Assembly: GCA_946644025.1 (NCBI GenBank)
Contig: CAMPCG010000027.1
Location: 1 to 17,412, forward strand
Source of the DNA: an uncultured Prevotellaceae bacterium
Lineage (GTDB): Bacteria > Bacteroidota > Bacteroidia > Bacteroidales > Bacteroidaceae
Reading direction: 5' to 3'
DNA: 17,412 bases
The notes beneath the pieces are model-generated. The model was given only the letters and a program-made list of their open reading frames with translations. It made no database searches and was not told where the DNA came from. Positions 6,855 through 13,919 of the stretch are shown here, one piece after another; position 1 is the stretch's first letter, and each line of letters opens with the position of its first letter. The translations under genes and the position numbers were made by a program.

Positions 6855-7014
6855 GAGCCGTCGGAAAGTTGCCGCTGAACGTATATTAAATAGGTAAAGG
6901 GTAGTTGCAATCTACAAACGTCGACGACGTTTGTACAAACGCCGCCGACGTTTGTACAAACGCTGACGGCGTTTATACAAACACCGACGGCGTTTGTAAA
7001 AATCTGCGTCGGCG
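6855..7014 (+). repeat. Dispersed intergenic element, copy A (21-bp tandem dyads)
   Basis: The right-hand part is an array with words GTTTGTAC, GTTTGTAC, GTTTATAC and GTTTGTAA starting at 6929, 6950, 6971 and 6992, exactly 21 bp apart. Each core is the dyad GTTTGTACAAAC or a one-base variant, separated by GC-rich spacers. The left part (6855-6915) is unique-looking but matches copy B on the other strand near 16900-16961. A 33-base block (6950-6982) is identical to copy B at all but one position. The array ends in a hairpin CCGACG/CGTCGG (6984-6989, 7007-7012). It lies just upstream of the plus-strand promoter. No ORF or transposase is associated with it. Confidence 0.8.
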
Positions 7015-7031
7015 TAAAAATTCCAAATATA

Positions 7032-7063
7032 TTTGGCACTTTGGCCGAATATTCGTAACTTTG
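7032..7063 (+). promoter_or_regulatory. Promoter of the DUF1599-tpiA-folE operon
   Basis: TTTG (7032-7035), 20 bases, then TAACTTTG (7056-7063) gives an exact match to the Bacteroidetes TTTG-N19/21-TAnnTTTG promoter. The ATG of the first gene begins only 10 bases after the -7 element, so the transcript would have a leader of just a few bases. Confidence 0.75.
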
Positions 7064-7073
7064 CACCCTGAAA

Positions 7074-7619
7074 ATGGATAAATTCGGAAAAACCAACGCA
7101 GAGTTTGAGGCCGCGGTGGCTGAATGTCGTGCCATCTTCGAGAGCAAGCTTCACGACTATCGTGCCTCGTGGCGCATCCTTCGCCCGTCGTCGCTCACCG
7201 ACCAGCTCTTCATCAAGGCCAAGCGCATACGCCAGCTGGAGCTGACCGGCGAGTCGCTCGTAGGCGAGGGCATCCGCCCCGAGTTCATGGCCCTGGTGAA
7301 CTATGGCATCGTGGGGCTGATACAGCTGGAGAAGGGCTTTGCCGACACGGTCGACATCGAGGCCGCCGAGGCGCTCGCCCTCTATGACCGCTACGCCCGC
7401 GAGGCCCTGGAGCTGATGAAGCGCAAGAACCACGACTACGACGAGGCGTGGCGCGACATGCGCGTGAGCAGCTACACCGACCTGATACTCACCAAGATAG
7501 AGCGCATCAAGGAGATAGAGAACCTGGGCGGGAAGACGCTCGTCAGCGAGGGCGTCGACGCCAACCTCATGGACATCATCAACTACTCGGTCTTCGCGCT
7601 GATAAAACTAGTTTCCTAG
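7074..7619 (+). CDS. DUF1599 / Nmad1 domain protein (two tandem domains)
   Basis: A 181-residue, probably cytosolic protein made of two copies of the DUF1599 domain (Pfam: nucleotide modification associated domain 1). The repeats are visible by eye: residues about 20-88 contain KLHDYRASWRILRPSSLTDQ, then IRQLELTGESLVGEGIRPEF and NYGIVGLIQLE; residues about 115-181 contain KNHDYDEAWRDMRVSSYTDL, then IKEIENLGGKTLVSEGVDAN and NYSVFALIKLV. The HDY-x3-W, SS-x-TD, and NY-x-hydrophobic-LI motifs recur in both. The biochemical function is not known to me; the domain name comes from proximity to nucleotide-modifying enzymes in other genomes. It opens a seven-gene run and its stop codon TAG is part of the first CTAG unit of the following repeat array. 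The start codon follows the promoter by about 10 bases. Confidence 0.88.
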   Translation: MDKFGKTNAEFEAAVAECRAIFESKLHDYRASWRILRPSSLTDQLFIKAKRIRQLELTGESLVGEGIRPEFMALVNYGIVGLIQLEKGFADTVDIEAAEALALYDRYAREALELMKRKNHDYDEAWRDMRVSSYTDLILTKIERIKEIENLGGKTLVSEGVDANLMDIINYSVFALIKLVS

Positions 7620-7696
7620 AAAACCTAGAATATCTAGAAAGTCTAGAATATCTAGAAAGTCTAGAAAACCTAGAAAGTCTAGAAAATCTAGAAAAG
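7616..7696 (+). repeat. Array of nine 9-bp CTAGAAANN units
   Basis: CTAG occurs at 7616, 7625, 7634, 7643, 7652, 7661, 7670, 7679 and 7688, exactly 9 bp apart, mostly as CTAGAAANN. The array fills nearly the entire spacer between the DUF1599 gene and the BT_3928-type gene; the first CTAG contains the upstream stop codon and the last unit ends six bases before the next ATG. It belongs to the same family as the array at 10688-10795. Confidence 0.92.
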
Positions 7697-7701
7697 AAAG
7701 A

Positions 7702-8991
7702 ATGAAGAAACTCGCCGTCAACGTGTGCCGTCTGCTGCTTGCCGCAGTGTTCATCGTGTCGGGCTTTGTCAAGGCCGTCGACCCCATGGGCACTCAGTAC
7801 AAGCTCGAGGACTATGCCGCCGTGCTCGGCCTGTCGGCGGTGCTGCCGTCGCTGGCCGCCGTGGTGCTGGCCGTGGCCCTTGCCGCCGTGGAGTTCTGCC
7901 TGGGCGTGTTCATGCTTTTCGCCATCAGGCGCCGGCTCACGTCGCGGCTCATGCTCCTCATGCTGTGCGTCATGACGCCGCTCACGCTATGGCTCGCCCT
8001 GGCCAACCCCATCACCGACTGCGGGTGCTTCGGCGACGCCATCATCCTCACCAACTGGCAGACGTTTGCCAAGAACGTCGTGCTGCTCGCGGCGGCCGTC
8101 GTCGTCGTGTGCTGGCCCGACTGCATGGTGCGCTTCATCAGCCGCTCCAACCAGTGGATAGTCATCAACTACACCGCGCTGTTCATCCTCGCCGTGGCCG
8201 GATGGAGCCTCTACTACCTGCCCCAGTTCGACTTCAGGCCCTACCACATAGGAGCCAACATACGCGAGGGAATGACCGTGCCCGAAGGCGCCGAGCAGCC
8301 ACAGTTCGAGACCACCTTCATCCTCGAGAAGGACGGCCGACAGCAGGAGTTCACCCTCGACAACTACCCCGACTCTACCTGGACCTTCGTCGACTCGCGC
8401 ACCGTGCAGACGCGGCAGGGCTACGTGCCACCCATCCACGACTTCGCCATCGTCAACGCCGACGGCGCCGACATCACCGACGACGTGCTCTCCGACCCGG
8501 GCTATACCATGCTACTCGTGGCTCCCTACCTGGAGGATGCCGACGACGCCGACCTCGACGTCATCAACGAGCTCTACGAATACACCCGCCAGCACGGCTA
8601 TCACTTCTACTGCCTCACGTCGAGCACCGAGCGCGGCATAGAGCAGTGGCGCGAAAACACCGGGGCGGAGTACCCCTTCTGCTCCACCGACGCCACGACG
8701 CTGAAGACCATCGTGCGCAGCAACCCGGGGCTGCTGCTGCTCAAGGACGGGGTGGTCATAGGCAAGTGGAGCCACAACGACCTGCCCGTCATCGACGAGA
8801 GCAAGTGGCAGCTGCCACTCGACCAGCAGGACATAGGCCATATACCCTCCGGCTCGGCACCCGCCAAGGTCGCGGCCCTGGTGATGTGGTTCGTGCTGCC
8901 CCTGCTGCTGCTCACCATTGCCGACCGCCTCTGGGCATGGTCGCGCTGGCTCAGGAGAAAGCCGCGAAGCAACCCGCAACAACCCCAATAA
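7702..8991 (+). CDS. BT_3928-type membrane protein: DoxX/MauE-like plus thioredoxin-like domain
   Basis: A 429-residue inner-membrane protein of the family named after Bacteroides BT_3928. The N-terminal half is DoxX/MauE-like, with hydrophobic helices near 5-23, 48-74, 84-101, 123-138 and 153-171 and a DCGCFGD motif at 106-112, a Cys-x-Cys pair typical of MauE-like redox membrane proteins. A soluble domain (about 245-365) has a thioredoxin-like look (NADGADITDDVL, LLVAPYLEDAD, HFYCLTSS, NPGLLLLKDGVVIGKW) but no CxxC. A final membrane helix spans 387-408. Likely role is in periplasmic or membrane redox chemistry; this is inferred from the fold only. It is followed by tpiA after a 67-bp A/C-rich spacer. 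Confidence 0.85.
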   Translation: MKKLAVNVCRLLLAAVFIVSGFVKAVDPMGTQYKLEDYAAVLGLSAVLPSLAAVVLAVALAAVEFCLGVFMLFAIRRRLTSRLMLLMLCVMTPLTLWLALANPITDCGCFGDAIILTNWQTFAKNVVLLAAAVVVVCWPDCMVRFISRSNQWIVINYTALFILAVAGWSLYYLPQFDFRPYHIGANIREGMTVPEGAEQPQFETTFILEKDGRQQEFTLDNYPDSTWTFVDSRTVQTRQGYVPPIHDFAIVNADGADITDDVLSDPGYTMLLVAPYLEDADDADLDVINELYEYTRQHGYHFYCLTSSTERGIEQWRENTGAEYPFCSTDATTLKTIVRSNPGLLLLKDGVVIGKWSHNDLPVIDESKWQLPLDQQDIGHIPSGSAPAKVAALVMWFVLPLLLLTIADRLWAWSRWLRRKPRSNPQQPQ

Positions 8992-8998
8992 TCCCCCT

Positions 8999-9043
8999 CA
9001 CCCACACCACCCACAAACACCCACACCACCCACAATAACCCAC
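8999..9043 (+). repeat. A/C-only direct repeats upstream of tpiA
   Basis: The 18-base unit CACCCACACCACCCACAA occurs at 8999-9016 and again at 9018-9035, and a further partial CCCAC follows. The plus strand here is almost free of G and T up to the tpiA ATG, so the mRNA leader segment would be unstructured. In this phylum, which rarely uses Shine-Dalgarno sites, A-rich unstructured leaders favour translation. Confidence 0.85.
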
Positions 9044-9058
9044 TAAAAAACAACAACA

Positions 9059-9820
9059 ATGAGAAAGAAAATCGTAGCAGGAAACTGGAAGATGAACATG
9101 AATCTCCAGGATGGTATCGCTCTGGCAAAGGAGCTCAACGAGACACTGGCAGCCGACAAGCCCAACTGCGGCGTCGTCATCTGCACACCGTTCATTCACC
9201 TGGCCAGCATCGCCCAGTTCCTCGACCAGAAGGTCATCGGCCTCGGTGCCGAGAACTGCGCCGACAAGGAGAAGGGCGCCTTCACCGGCGAGGTGAGCGC
9301 TGAGATGGTGAAGAGCACCGGCGCACAGTACGTCATACTGGGCCACTCCGAGCGCCGCGAGTACTACCATGAGACTCCCGAAATCCTGAAGGAGAAGGTG
9401 CTGCTGGCCCAGAAGCAGGGACTCACCGTCATCTTCTGCATCGGCGAGAGCCTGGCCGAGCGCGAGGCCGGACGCCAGAACGAGGTCGTCAAGGCCGAGC
9501 TCGAGGGAAGCGTCTTCAACCTCGGCGAGGAGGACTTCCGCAAGATTATCATCGCCTACGAACCCATCTGGGCCATCGGCACCGGAAAGACCGCAACGGC
9601 CGAGCAGGCTGAGGAGATTCATGCCTACATTCGCAGCATCATCGCCGAGAAGTACGGACAGGCCGTGGCCGACGACACCTCAATACTCTATGGCGGCTCG
9701 TGCAAGGCCAGCAACGCTCCCGAGCTCTTCGCAAAGCCCGACATCGACGGCGGACTCATCGGAGGAGCATCGCTGAAGTGTGCCGACTTCAAGGGCATCA
9801 TCGACGCCTGGAAGAAGTAG
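9059..9820 (+). CDS. tpiA: Triose-phosphate isomerase
   Basis: A 253-residue cytosolic enzyme interconverting glyceraldehyde-3-phosphate and dihydroxyacetone phosphate in glycolysis. All hallmarks are present: GNWKMN with catalytic Lys11, GHSERR with catalytic His96, [11 protein letters not shown] with the base Glu168 and the flexible loop 6 (about 171-180), YGGSCKASN at 211-219 and GGLIGGASL at 231-239 for phosphate binding. Length is normal and no residue is missing. The ATG follows an A-rich stretch, AAAAAACAACAACA. It is placed in the middle of an operon with envelope genes, as in Bacteroides. The codon use shows the strong preferences of a highly expressed gene. Confidence 0.98.
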   Translation: MRKKIVAGNWKMNMNLQDGIALAKELNETLAADKPNCGVVICTPFIHLASIAQFLDQKVIGLGAENCADKEKGAFTGEVSAEMVKSTGAQYVILGHSERREYYHETPEILKEKVLLAQKQGLTVIFCIGESLAEREAGRQNEVVKAELEGSVFNLGEEDFRKIIIAYEPIWAIGTGKTATAEQAEEIHAYIRSIIAEKYGQAVADDTSILYGGSCKASNAPELFAKPDIDGGLIGGASLKCADFKGIIDAWKK

Positions 9821-9849
9821 GAAGCGAGAGAAGTGAGAAATGAGAAGTG

Positions 9850-9882
9850 ATTAGTGATAAGTGATAAGTGAAAAAGTGAAAA
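9850..9882 (+). repeat. GTGATAA tandem repeat before the SPOR gene
   Basis: Between tpiA and the SPOR gene the purine-rich words GTGATTA, GTGATAA, GTGATAA, GTGAAAAA and GTGAAAAG follow one another. Bases 9853-9870 are an exact inverted match to bases 9949-9966 within the SPOR signal peptide coding region, so the mRNA could form an 18-bp stem that encloses the start codon at 9887 in its loop. Confidence 0.85.
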
Positions 9883-9886
9883 GATT

Positions 9887-10684
9887 ATGAAAAGTAATAT
9901 TTTTGAAGTGAAAGCGAGTGCATGGGTGATAACGTTTGCAATACTTATCACTTATCACTTATCACTTATCGCTTCCACTGCTCAGACCTTCACCCAGCAG
10001 GTGCAGAAGCACCACCGGGGCGAGGGCACGGTAACCATTCACCACGATGCCGACATCGACCGGCTGGTGAACGCCGCCACGGCCACCGCCAAACCAGTGG
10101 CAGCCACCGCCAAACCGGCGGCCACCGCCACCAAGCACGTGGCGGCAGTCAGCCGTCCGGCAGCTGCTGCACCAAAGTCGGCAGCCACCGCCTCAAGGCC
10201 CTTGGCCACGCCAAAGCCGGCAGTAAAAGCCGCCACGGCGAAGGCCACCGTCACTCCCAAACCCGAGAAACCCAAGGCCGAGAAGCCCAAGAAGCCGCAG
10301 GAAGACACCACCAGGCATAAGCCGCTGGCCGACACCACCAGGACAACGGCACGGCAGGACTCCATACCTGCTGCACCCGACACTACCACTATCCCCGCAG
10401 GACCACGCCACGGATATAAGACCACCGGCTACCGCGTACAGGCATTTGCCGGAGGAAACACCCGGCGCGACCGACAGAAAGCCGAGCGCACGGGAAACGC
10501 CATGCGCCAGCTCTTCCCCGGCGAGGATGTCTACGTGAGGTTCTACTCGCCGCGGTGGGTCTGCCGGGTGGGCAACTACCGTTCCTACGAGGAGGCTCAC
10601 GAGAAGATGGTGGAAATACGCAAGATGGGCTATGAGTCAGCCACCATCGTCAAGGGCAAAATCGTGGTCTATACTAACCCCTAA
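9887..10684 (+). CDS. SPOR-domain protein, secreted
   Basis: A 265-residue exported protein. Residues 1-32 are a signal peptide (hydrophobic VITFAILITYHLSLIA, likely cleavage near STA-Q). The mature start QTFTQQVQKHHRGEGTVTIH is followed by a long low-complexity linker rich in Ala, Lys, Pro and Thr (about 62-175). The C-terminal SPOR domain (about 178-262) has GYRVQAFAGG, VYVRFYSPRWVCRVGNYRSY and GYESATIVKG; such domains bind peptidoglycan lacking stem peptides at division sites. Its precise role here is unknown. The signal-peptide region contains the 7-bp repeat CTTATCA four times, so loss or gain of one unit shifts the frame. The gene stands between tpiA and folE, the usual Bacteroides arrangement. 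Confidence 0.87.
   Translation: MKSNIFEVKASAWVITFAILITYHLSLIASTAQTFTQQVQKHHRGEGTVTIHHDADIDRLVNAATATAKPVAATAKPAATATKHVAAVSRPAAAAPKSAATASRPLATPKPAVKAATAKATVTPKPEKPKAEKPKKPQEDTTRHKPLADTTRTTARQDSIPAAPDTTTIPAGPRHGYKTTGYRVQAFAGGNTRRDRQKAERTGNAMRQLFPGEDVYVRFYSPRWVCRVGNYRSYEEAHEKMVEIRKMGYESATIVKGKIVVYTNP
9944..9971 (+). repeat. Heptanucleotide repeat in the SPOR gene signal peptide
   Basis: CTTATCA occurs at 9944, 9951 and 9958, then CTTATCG at 9965. Seven is not a multiple of three, so the repeat passes through all frames and any slippage changes the reading frame. It is inverted relative to the GTGATAA repeat upstream of the start codon. Confidence 0.9.
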
Positions 10685-10687
10685 AGA

Positions 10688-10795
10688 CTAGAAAGACTAG
10701 AGAGTCTAGATAATCTAGAAAGACTAGAAAATCTAGAGAGTCTAGAAAGTCTAGAAAGACTAGAAAATCTAGAAAATCTAGAGAGTCTAGAAATT
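10688..10795 (+). repeat. Array of twelve 9-bp CTAGAAANN units
   Basis: CTAG begins at 10688 and recurs every 9 bp without exception up to 10787, giving twelve units, mostly CTAGAAANN with a few CTAGAGAGT. It starts three bases after the SPOR gene stop and fills most of the 143-bp spacer before folE. No -7 element is visible inside it, so folE is probably reached by read-through. Confidence 0.92.
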
Positions 10796-10827
10796 CAAGG
10801 AAATACTTCCTAAACCCCAAAACCTTA

Positions 10828-11388
10828 ATGGAAACGCTCGACGAACTTTCCTCCCACTACCGCCGCATCATTGAACTGCTGGGCGAAGACCCCACGCGCG
10901 AGGGTCTGCTGAAGACGCCCATGCGAGTGGCAAAGGCCATGCAGGTGCTTACCCGCGGCTACGAGATGGACGCCCACAAGGTGCTCACCGACGCCCTCTT
11001 CCGCGAAGACTACAGCCAGATGGTCATTGTCAAGGACATCGACTTCTTCTCACTCTGTGAGCACCATATCATTCCCTTCTACGGAAAGGCCCACGTGGCC
11101 TACATACCCAATGGCTACATCACGGGCCTGTCAAAGATTGCCCGCGTGGTCGACATCTACAGCCACCGCCTGCAGGTGCAGGAGCGCATGACCCTCCAGA
11201 TACGCCAGTGCATTGAGGAGACACTCCACCCCCTGGGCGTGATGGTCGTGGTCGAGGCCCGCCACATGTGTATGCAGATGCGGGGCATAGAGAAGCAGAA
11301 CGCCATCACCACCACCAGTGAGTTCAGCGGCGCCTTCAACCAGGCCAAGACCCGCCAGGAGTTCATGAACCTCATCAACCGTCAGTGA
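10828..11388 (+). CDS. folE: GTP cyclohydrolase I
   Basis: A 186-residue cytosolic enzyme that converts GTP to 7,8-dihydroneopterin triphosphate and formate, the first step of folate and other pteridine synthesis. Zinc ligands are Cys77 and His80 in LCEHH and Cys148 in [10 protein letters not shown]; His79 and His146 match the catalytic histidines. The N-terminal [20 protein letters not shown] and the central [20 protein letters not shown] are classical family motifs, and the length fits short bacterial FolE. The ATG follows AAAACCTTA with no Shine-Dalgarno sequence. It is preceded by the second CTAG array and followed after 50 bp by the DUF3160 gene. Nothing is missing from the active site. 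Confidence 0.97.
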   Translation: METLDELSSHYRRIIELLGEDPTREGLLKTPMRVAKAMQVLTRGYEMDAHKVLTDALFREDYSQMVIVKDIDFFSLCEHHIIPFYGKAHVAYIPNGYITGLSKIARVVDIYSHRLQVQERMTLQIRQCIEETLHPLGVMVVVEARHMCMQMRGIEKQNAITTTSEFSGAFNQAKTRQEFMNLINRQ

Positions 11389-11438
11389 CAGCAAGGGAAA
11401 CTCATAGCCAGACTTGTCAACCAGTGAAATCATAAACT

Positions 11439-13919
11439 ATGAAAAGACTTTTAACCCTTACGTTCCTCCTCCTTGCCCTCGCCGTCTACGGCCAGAACAG
11501 GAGGCACGGCATTGTACTGCCCGGCAGCGGACACGTCAACACCGAGGTGCTCAACCGCAAGATTGACCTCACCCTCGACGTGGACAAGCTCAACCTCAAC
11601 GAGGTGCGCGTGCTGCGCAATGCCTTTTATGCCCGCCAGGGCTATCCCTTCAAGGACGCTTACCTGCGCGGTGTGTTCTCGACCACGTCGTGGTACGACT
11701 CGCTGATGTACGTCTTCGATGCCGAGCCCTCCAACTTCGTCGAGGTGGAGGAGAAGGAGGGCGAGTCGTGGCGCGACCAGTACTATCGCGGCATCAGTCC
11801 CAAGGCCATCAAGACCACGCCGCAGGAGCAGGCCTTCATCAAGAAGCTGCAGGCCCGCGAGAAGGTGCTGCTCGCCCAGAACTTCGCCACCACCGGCAAC
11901 GACAAGGTGAACATGGGCAACATCTACAACACCATGCAGCTGCCCGACGCCGACCAGCGCCTGCTCTCGCGCCTGGGCCAGAAAGGCTTCGCCATCGTGC
12001 CGGCACAGCACAACCAGCTGTTCCAGGTCTACGAGTCTAACGACTATGTCAACTTCCCCAACTTCATCACCACCGACCTCTTCGTACAGCTCTACCACCT
12101 CTACTTCGACTGCGCCCTGCGCGACATCGAGGAGCACCGCCTGGACTCCATCCTCACGCTGTTCTGCGCCCGTGGCACCGAGCTGACCAAGGCCCGCGTG
12201 GCCAAGGAGAGCGACAAGCAGCTGCGCGATGCCGCCGAGTGGCTCACGGCCTACTTTGACGTTGCCCGCGCCCTGCAAGACTCCACCGTGGTCGCCGAGG
12301 GCGAGACGCCCACCGTCAATGAAGGACGGCTTAACTTCACTGGAGCCTACGCCGCCGACGCCAAGGACGAGGTGCTCAAGGTGGTGGCCAGCGAGAACAA
12401 CCTCTCGCCCTTCATGGGCCTCCTCAACGCGGAGTTCGCCTATAGCCTCTTCCGGCCCCGCGGCCACTACACCCGCAATGACGGCCTGAAGCGCTATTTC
12501 CGCACGATGATGTGGCTGCAGACCGTGCCCTTCGGCACCGACAAGCCCGAACAGCTCGTCCGCGCACTCCTGCTTTCCGACATCGTGGGCAGCGACAGCC
12601 GGCTCAGCAGCCTCTACCGCCAGATGACCGAGCCGCTGACCTTCCTCATGGGTCAGCCCGACAACGTCGACATCATGCAGGTATACCAGGCGCTGACCAA
12701 GACCGCCATGCCCATCGGCCAGCTCGTAGGCAATAAGAAGGCGATGGCCGATGTGCGCAAGCAGATAGAACTCGTTGCCGAGAAGCAGACCCGCATCAAG
12801 CCGAAATACCTGGCTACCTCGGTCTACAAGATTAACCTCATGCCCCAGCGCTACCAGCCCGACGGCGAGGTGCTGCAGGAGATGGTGGACTACGACAACA
12901 AACCGCCCCACCGCCTGAAGCCCAGCGGCCTGGACGTCTTCGCTGCCATGGGCGTGAGTGCCGCTGAGCGCATACTCATCCAGGAGCAGCACGAGGAGAG
13001 CCGGTGGAACGGATTCCTGCCCATGCTGGGACGAATGAAGGCCCTGATGGGCCAGACCGACTGGCAGAAGACCCTCTGCAACCAGTGGATGAAGACGCTG
13101 CAGGCCAACGCCGACAAAGACCAGCGCGCCCCCTACTTCATGCTCTCGCCCGAGTGGGACAAGAAGAACCTCAACGCCATGCTGGCCGGATGGGCCGAGC
13201 TGAAGCACGACGCCATCCTCTACGCCAAGCAGCCCATGGGGGCCGAGTGTGGCGGCGGCGGACCTCCCGACCCCGTCACGAAGGGCTATGTCGAGCCTAA
13301 CGTCAGCTTCTGGCAGAAGGCCGTCGAGCTGCTCAACAACACCGAGCGCTTCTTTGTCAAGTACAACCTGATGTCGGAGAAGATTGCCGAGGCCACCACC
13401 AGCATCCGCGAGGAGGCCGAGATGCTGCTGCGCATCAGCCAGAAGGAGCTGGAAGGCCGCCGGCTGACCGACGAGGAGTACGACCAGGTGGCAAAGGTAG
13501 GCTCGAGCTTCGAGTACATCTCCCTCAACCTGGTGCGCGAGCCCGACCAGTTCCTCATGGGCTGGAGCGACGTGCAGGGCCCCGACCGCAGCGTGGCCCT
13601 CGTGGCCGACGTATACACCGCCAACTCCTTCAACAACGAGGACCATAAGTGCATCCTTTACGAGGCCGTGGGCCAGGCCGACGAAATCTACGTCGTCGTC
13701 GAAATCGAGGGTATGCTCTACATCACCCGCGGAGCCGTGCTCTCCTGGCGAGAGTTCGACCGTCCGCTGGACGACCAGCGCCTCACCGACGAGGAGTGGC
13801 AGGAATACCTCAAGACCCATCCGCGCTCGGGCGTTCCTGAGTGGATGGAGGAGATTATCGTGCCGCTGAACACCGCCCCCGAGCCTAATGAGGAGTTCTT
13901 CTATAGCTCTGGCTGTTAG
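11439..13919 (+). CDS. Secreted YARHG plus DUF3160 protein
   Basis: An 826-residue exported protein of unknown function. MKRLLTLTFLLLALAVYG is a signal peptide with likely cleavage before Gln19. A YARHG-type domain follows (about 45-85), recognised by LRNAFYARQGYPFKDAYL and the WYDSL turn. The long remainder matches the DUF3160 family: NFITTDLFVQLYHLYFDCAL near 205-225, the segment around SDSRLSSLYRQM, and a GGGGPPDPVTKGYVEPNVSF stretch near 605-625. No catalytic motif is evident to me. DUF3160 proteins are envelope-associated in this phylum. The final 32 bases overlap the following CapA gene, implying translational coupling. Single Cys as the C-terminal residue (SSGC) is notable but its meaning is unknown. 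Confidence 0.85.
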   Translation: MKRLLTLTFLLLALAVYGQNRRHGIVLPGSGHVNTEVLNRKIDLTLDVDKLNLNEVRVLRNAFYARQGYPFKDAYLRGVFSTTSWYDSLMYVFDAEPSNFVEVEEKEGESWRDQYYRGISPKAIKTTPQEQAFIKKLQAREKVLLAQNFATTGNDKVNMGNIYNTMQLPDADQRLLSRLGQKGFAIVPAQHNQLFQVYESNDYVNFPNFITTDLFVQLYHLYFDCALRDIEEHRLDSILTLFCARGTELTKARVAKESDKQLRDAAEWLTAYFDVARALQDSTVVAEGETPTVNEGRLNFTGAYAADAKDEVLKVVASENNLSPFMGLLNAEFAYSLFRPRGHYTRNDGLKRYFRTMMWLQTVPFGTDKPEQLVRALLLSDIVGSDSRLSSLYRQMTEPLTFLMGQPDNVDIMQVYQALTKTAMPIGQLVGNKKAMADVRKQIELVAEKQTRIKPKYLATSVYKINLMPQRYQPDGEVLQEMVDYDNKPPHRLKPSGLDVFAAMGVSAAERILIQEQHEESRWNGFLPMLGRMKALMGQTDWQKTLCNQWMKTLQANADKDQRAPYFMLSPEWDKKNLNAMLAGWAELKHDAILYAKQPMGAECGGGGPPDPVTKGYVEPNVSFWQKAVELLNNTERFFVKYNLMSEKIAEATTSIREEAEMLLRISQKELEGRRLTDEEYDQVAKVGSSFEYISLNLVREPDQFLMGWSDVQGPDRSVALVADVYTANSFNNEDHKCILYEAVGQADEIYVVVEIEGMLYITRGAVLSWREFDRPLDDQRLTDEEWQEYLKTHPRSGVPEWMEEIIVPLNTAPEPNEEFFYSSGC

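Larger units (their letters stand above)
6683..7073. other. Divergent intergenic region with two promoters and a repeat element
   Basis: This 391-bp region separates the minus-strand aminotransferase from the plus-strand operon. From left to right it holds the aminotransferase promoter (about 6711-6743), an inverted repeat GCCGCTCC/GGAGCGGC (6763-6770 and 6786-6793), a hairpin GCGGTG/CACCGC with loop GGAAAG (6807-6824), a doubled word GAGCCGTC, the dispersed repeat element (about 6855-7014) and the plus-strand promoter (7032-7063). Short frames across the element are not credible genes. Confidence 0.7.

Noticed and set aside
6900..7433. Small Cys/Val-rich proteins encoded by the 21-bp arrays (also near 16852-17037)
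   Set aside because: The peptides resemble each other only because the DNA element is duplicated; they use different starts and run into genes on the other strand. I treat the similarity as evidence for the DNA repeat, not for a protein.
7616..7696. CRISPR array
   Set aside because: The units are 9 bp with no unique spacers, and the 21-bp arrays elsewhere are continuous dyads. No cas gene is present.
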